DNA from: CAYVTD01 sp964454445
GTDB lineage: Bacteria > Bacteroidota > Ignavibacteria > Kapaibacteriales > UBA2268
Length of the DNA stretch: 64,000 bases
Direction of reading: 5' to 3'
NCBI GenBank assembly: GCA_964454445.1
Contig: CAYVTD010000007.1
Coordinates: forward strand, 1 to 64,000
Shown here: one piece after another, positions 61,910-64,000 of the stretch
Layout: each line of letters opens with the position of its first letter
How positions within the stretch are numbered: the stretch's first letter is position 1
Program-made: the position numbers and the translations under genes
Notes under the pieces: generated by a model
The model's database searches: none
What the model saw: only the letters and a program-made list of their open reading frames with translations
Told to the model about the DNA's origin: nothing

Positions 61910-63403
61910 TTACTCGATACTTCCCAAGAGTCCTTTTTTCTGTTCTTCAGTAAGGAAATCATTAAACGTAAAACCAGAATTGTCGTTGTCTTTTATTTCC
62001 TTTGCAACTTTTGATGACTCCTTGTGTGGAGAACTGCGGAAAGCAGCTCGCTCTTCAATTCGAGGATTTAAAATAAGAGATTCCTCTTCGGGAATGATGT
62101 CGTTGATAACAACAGTTATAATATCACCTTCGTTGAAAGGTATCTTTCTCCCTTTTAAAATAGGTCTCATTCTACTGCGTGGCATAAAGCCATCGACTTC
62201 GTCACCAACAGTTATTACAGCTCCCTGAGGTACTAATTGTAAAACTTTCCCTTGTGCTTCGCTATTTGGTGGATATTTTTCTTTTAGACCTTGCCAAGGA
62301 TTGGGCAGGGTGCGTTTATAGCTTAATGCAATAGCTTGTTTTTCTTCGTTTACGCTTATAATGTAAACGTCAATTTCCTGATATAGTTTGACAACTTCGT
62401 TGGGGTGCTTCAGTCGTCTGGTCCAAGACAATTCTGATAGTCTAATCAAGCCATCGATGCCAGGAGACAATTCGACATAAGCACCGAAATCGGTAATTCT
62501 TTTTATAATTCCTTTGTGGGTAGTTTCTGGTTTATAAACTTTATTAATACCTTTCCAAGGCGAATCTTCCAGTTCTTTTCTACTGAGAGAGACCCTGTTT
62601 TTATCTCTATCTATTTCGTAGACGACAGCTTGGATCAAATCGCCTTTTTTAACAAATTTTGTAGGGTCTTCGATATGCAATTTCGAAAGTCGTGATATGT
62701 GGATAAGCCCTTCGACACAACCCAAATCGACAAAAACACCAAAAGAAGCGATTGATGAGATGCGCCCTTCGATGATATTGCCAACTTTGATTTTTTCCCA
62801 TAGCTCTTCTTCGAGGACGGCTTTCCTACTGACGATGATCGAGTTGCGATCTTGCTCATTGTCGTGGATTTCGTGGACAACAACTTCCATTTTATGTCCG
62901 ATGGCATCGACAAGCTCTTCTTCTGTCGGAGATTTTTTAATGGCAAAATGGGAGGCAGGCAAAAACAAGGGTGCATCTTCGAAATCGACTCGCAAACCGC
63001 CGCGAATTCTTGCTTTAACGATGACTTCGATTCTTTGCTTGTTTTCTTTGAATTCTCTTAATTTATCTATAACAGCATTGATTTTCTCATCTTGAATTCT
63101 CCTTTCCTCAAGCCGTTGTTTTTCTTTGGCTTCGATTCTGTCAAGATCGATTCTTTCGGCAAGTGGACCAGTTTTTTGAGTTGTTTTTGGCTCTTCAGGA
63201 TTGACTGTTCCTTGTCCCAAATCCATTGGGGTTGTTTCTTCAGTAGCTTGGCCCAAGTCAACTGTGGCAGCATGCTCACTTTCCGTGTTTATTTGAGTTT
63301 CAAGCGGACTTGATTCTTCTGTAATTTGTAGTTGAACCTGATTTTCAGTTTCGTTATAAATAATGTTTTGTTCATTGATAGCTTGTTTAGCTTCTTCGTT
63401 CAT
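61910..63403 (-). CDS. rpsA: 30S ribosomal protein S1 (four S1 domains)
   Basis: RNA-binding ribosomal protein that helps load mRNA, about 497 residues. The ATG at 63403 gives MNEEAKQAINEQ; the frame's first codon is a TTG at 63436 and less likely. After an acidic, Gln/Glu/Thr-rich N-terminus of about 110 residues there are four S1 repeats. The clearest are EGRISSIASFGVFVDLG with GLIHISRLS, and KGIIKRITDFGAYVELS with GLIRLSELSW. The fourth, EAQGKVLQLVPQGAVITVGD, is more divergent. Enterobacterial S1 has six repeats, so this is a shorter form. Confidence 0.9.
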   Translation of the reverse strand: MNEEAKQAINEQNIIYNETENQVQLQITEESSPLETQINTESEHAATVDLGQATEETTPMDLGQGTVNPEEPKTTQKTGPLAERIDLDRIEAKEKQRLEERRIQDEKINAVIDKLREFKENKQRIEVIVKARIRGGLRVDFEDAPLFLPASHFAIKKSPTEEELVDAIGHKMEVVVHEIHDNEQDRNSIIVSRKAVLEEELWEKIKVGNIIEGRISSIASFGVFVDLGCVEGLIHISRLSKLHIEDPTKFVKKGDLIQAVVYEIDRDKNRVSLSRKELEDSPWKGINKVYKPETTHKGIIKRITDFGAYVELSPGIDGLIRLSELSWTRRLKHPNEVVKLYQEIDVYIISVNEEKQAIALSYKRTLPNPWQGLKEKYPPNSEAQGKVLQLVPQGAVITVGDEVDGFMPRSRMRPILKGRKIPFNEGDIITVVINDIIPEEESLILNPRIEERAAFRSSPHKESSKVAKEIKDNDNSGFTFNDFLTEEQKKGLLGSIE

Positions 63404-63522
63404 AGAGCACGCTTCCGATTTTCTTAAAATATCCAATAAATAAAATTAGAGACATATAAACTGCAAAGTTAAGTATAAAAAAACAAATATAAGATAAAAA
63501 TTTCTAAATATTACCATTTTTT

Positions 63523-64000
63523 TCATTTTCTTTTCTGCAAAATAAAGCTTGCTTCGAGACAAAGGTAATTTTTCACAAAAGAAATCCTTGCGAAACCACC
63601 TAATCGCAATGATGGTAATCCGAATTTTTCTTTGAAAACGGGTCTGAGAATATAATAATCCTCTAAAAAAATCGAATATCCGGTTTGCAAAGCCGCCTTG
63701 ATTAACTTTTTTGGGGTTAGCTTTATCGATTGCAATCGCTTCACCTCGCCTTGATCGTTTGCCCTGCCTCCATAGAGGAAAGGATAGAATAAGAAATTTG
63801 GCAACAGGTGCGTATAAGGCACTTTTCCAGCAAGATTAGCCACAGTATGCTGATGCCCTCCAAAAGGAGAATGGTAAGGTGGGAATGTCAGATAAAGAAA
63901 ACCACCGGGCTTGATTAGTTTTTCAATCCGCTCAAGAGCCAAGCTGGTATCGTCCAAATGCTCGATAACATCACGCAAGATAACTAAATCGAATTGCTCA
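63523..64000 (-). CDS. Partial SAM-dependent methyltransferase (5' end outside window)
   Basis: The C-terminal part of a class I methyltransferase. The open frame runs to the window edge, so the SAM-binding motif I is missing. Visible parts are EQFDLVILRDVIEHLDD (post-motif), ERIEKLIKPGGFLYLTFPPY and the later FGGHQHTVANLAG. This FDLV-RDVIEH type is frequent in Methyltransf_11/23 proteins of surface-sugar or lipid loci. The C-terminus ends LCLEASFILQKRK. The substrate is unknown. Confidence 0.8.
   Translation of the reverse strand, partial: EQFDLVILRDVIEHLDDTSLALERIEKLIKPGGFLYLTFPPYHSPFGGHQHTVANLAGKVPYTHLLPNFLFYPFLYGGRANDQGEVKRLQSIKLTPKKLIKAALQTGYSIFLEDYYILRPVFKEKFGLPSLRLGGFARISFVKNYLCLEASFILQKRK

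Overview
The window reads as a low-G+C chromosome segment from a flagellated bacterium of the Bacteroidota/Chlorobiota/Ignavibacteriota (FCB) side, possibly a Kapabacteria- or Ignavibacteria-like lineage. This is inferred from several features: a complex I operon with no nuoEFG, ThyX rather than ThyA in this stretch, Bacteroidota-style IspH and LolA-like proteins, a secreted protein ending in a FlgD-Ig/type-IX-like domain, many genes without a Shine-Dalgarno sequence, and a Gram-negative flagellar set (P- and L-ring genes). No rRNA, tRNA, CRISPR array, IS transposase or prophage was seen.

Layout. 1-8 kb: methyltransferase-pdxJ-hisS operon, FmdB-like zinc ribbon, a rhodanese lipoprotein with a substituted active site, an orphan DUF444 von Willebrand protein, hemL and an aldehyde dehydrogenase. 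8-14 kb: sbcDC and a second aldehyde dehydrogenase. 14-26 kb: OmpA-domain protein, GH57 glycosidase, response-regulator/histidine-kinase protein, ispH, smc, LolA-like protein, thyX. 25.8-32 kb: LiaF-like membrane protein, J-domain protein, membrane-anchored rhodanese, a sigma-54 activator, a precorrin-2 dehydrogenase and a cyclic-nucleotide-domain/aspartase fusion. 32-43 kb: nuoABCDHIJKLMN on the minus strand. 43.5-50 kb: hybrid kinase, cell-wall amidase, CobA-HemD fusion, YihY-like membrane protein. 50.3-50.7 kb: a secreted, membrane-anchored ubiquitin homologue. 51-61 kb: a flagellar operon (FlhB-C-like, flgF, flgG, flgA, flgH, flgI, flgJ, flgN, S23-like, flgK, flgL, motA). 61-64 kb: secreted FlgD-Ig-like protein, rpsA and a methyltransferase cut by the window edge.

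How the genes fit together. HemL, the CobA-HemD fusion and the precorrin-2 dehydrogenase are dispersed parts of tetrapyrrole/siroheme synthesis. The nuo operon encodes the membrane and connecting arms of complex I without the NADH-input module. The flagellar operon begins with a near-consensus sigma-54 (-24/-12) promoter, and a sigma-54 activator lies elsewhere in the window. GC-rich palindromes of one family sit between nuoC and nuoD, beside the ubiquitin-like gene, and as a tandem array between flgA and flgH.

The most unusual item is the ubiquitin-like gene at 50.3-50.7 kb. Its domain matches eukaryotic ubiquitin at about 42 of 70 aligned positions, without gaps. It has a bacterial signal peptide, and the diglycine tail is replaced by an IPTL-CTERM-like transmembrane sorting tail.
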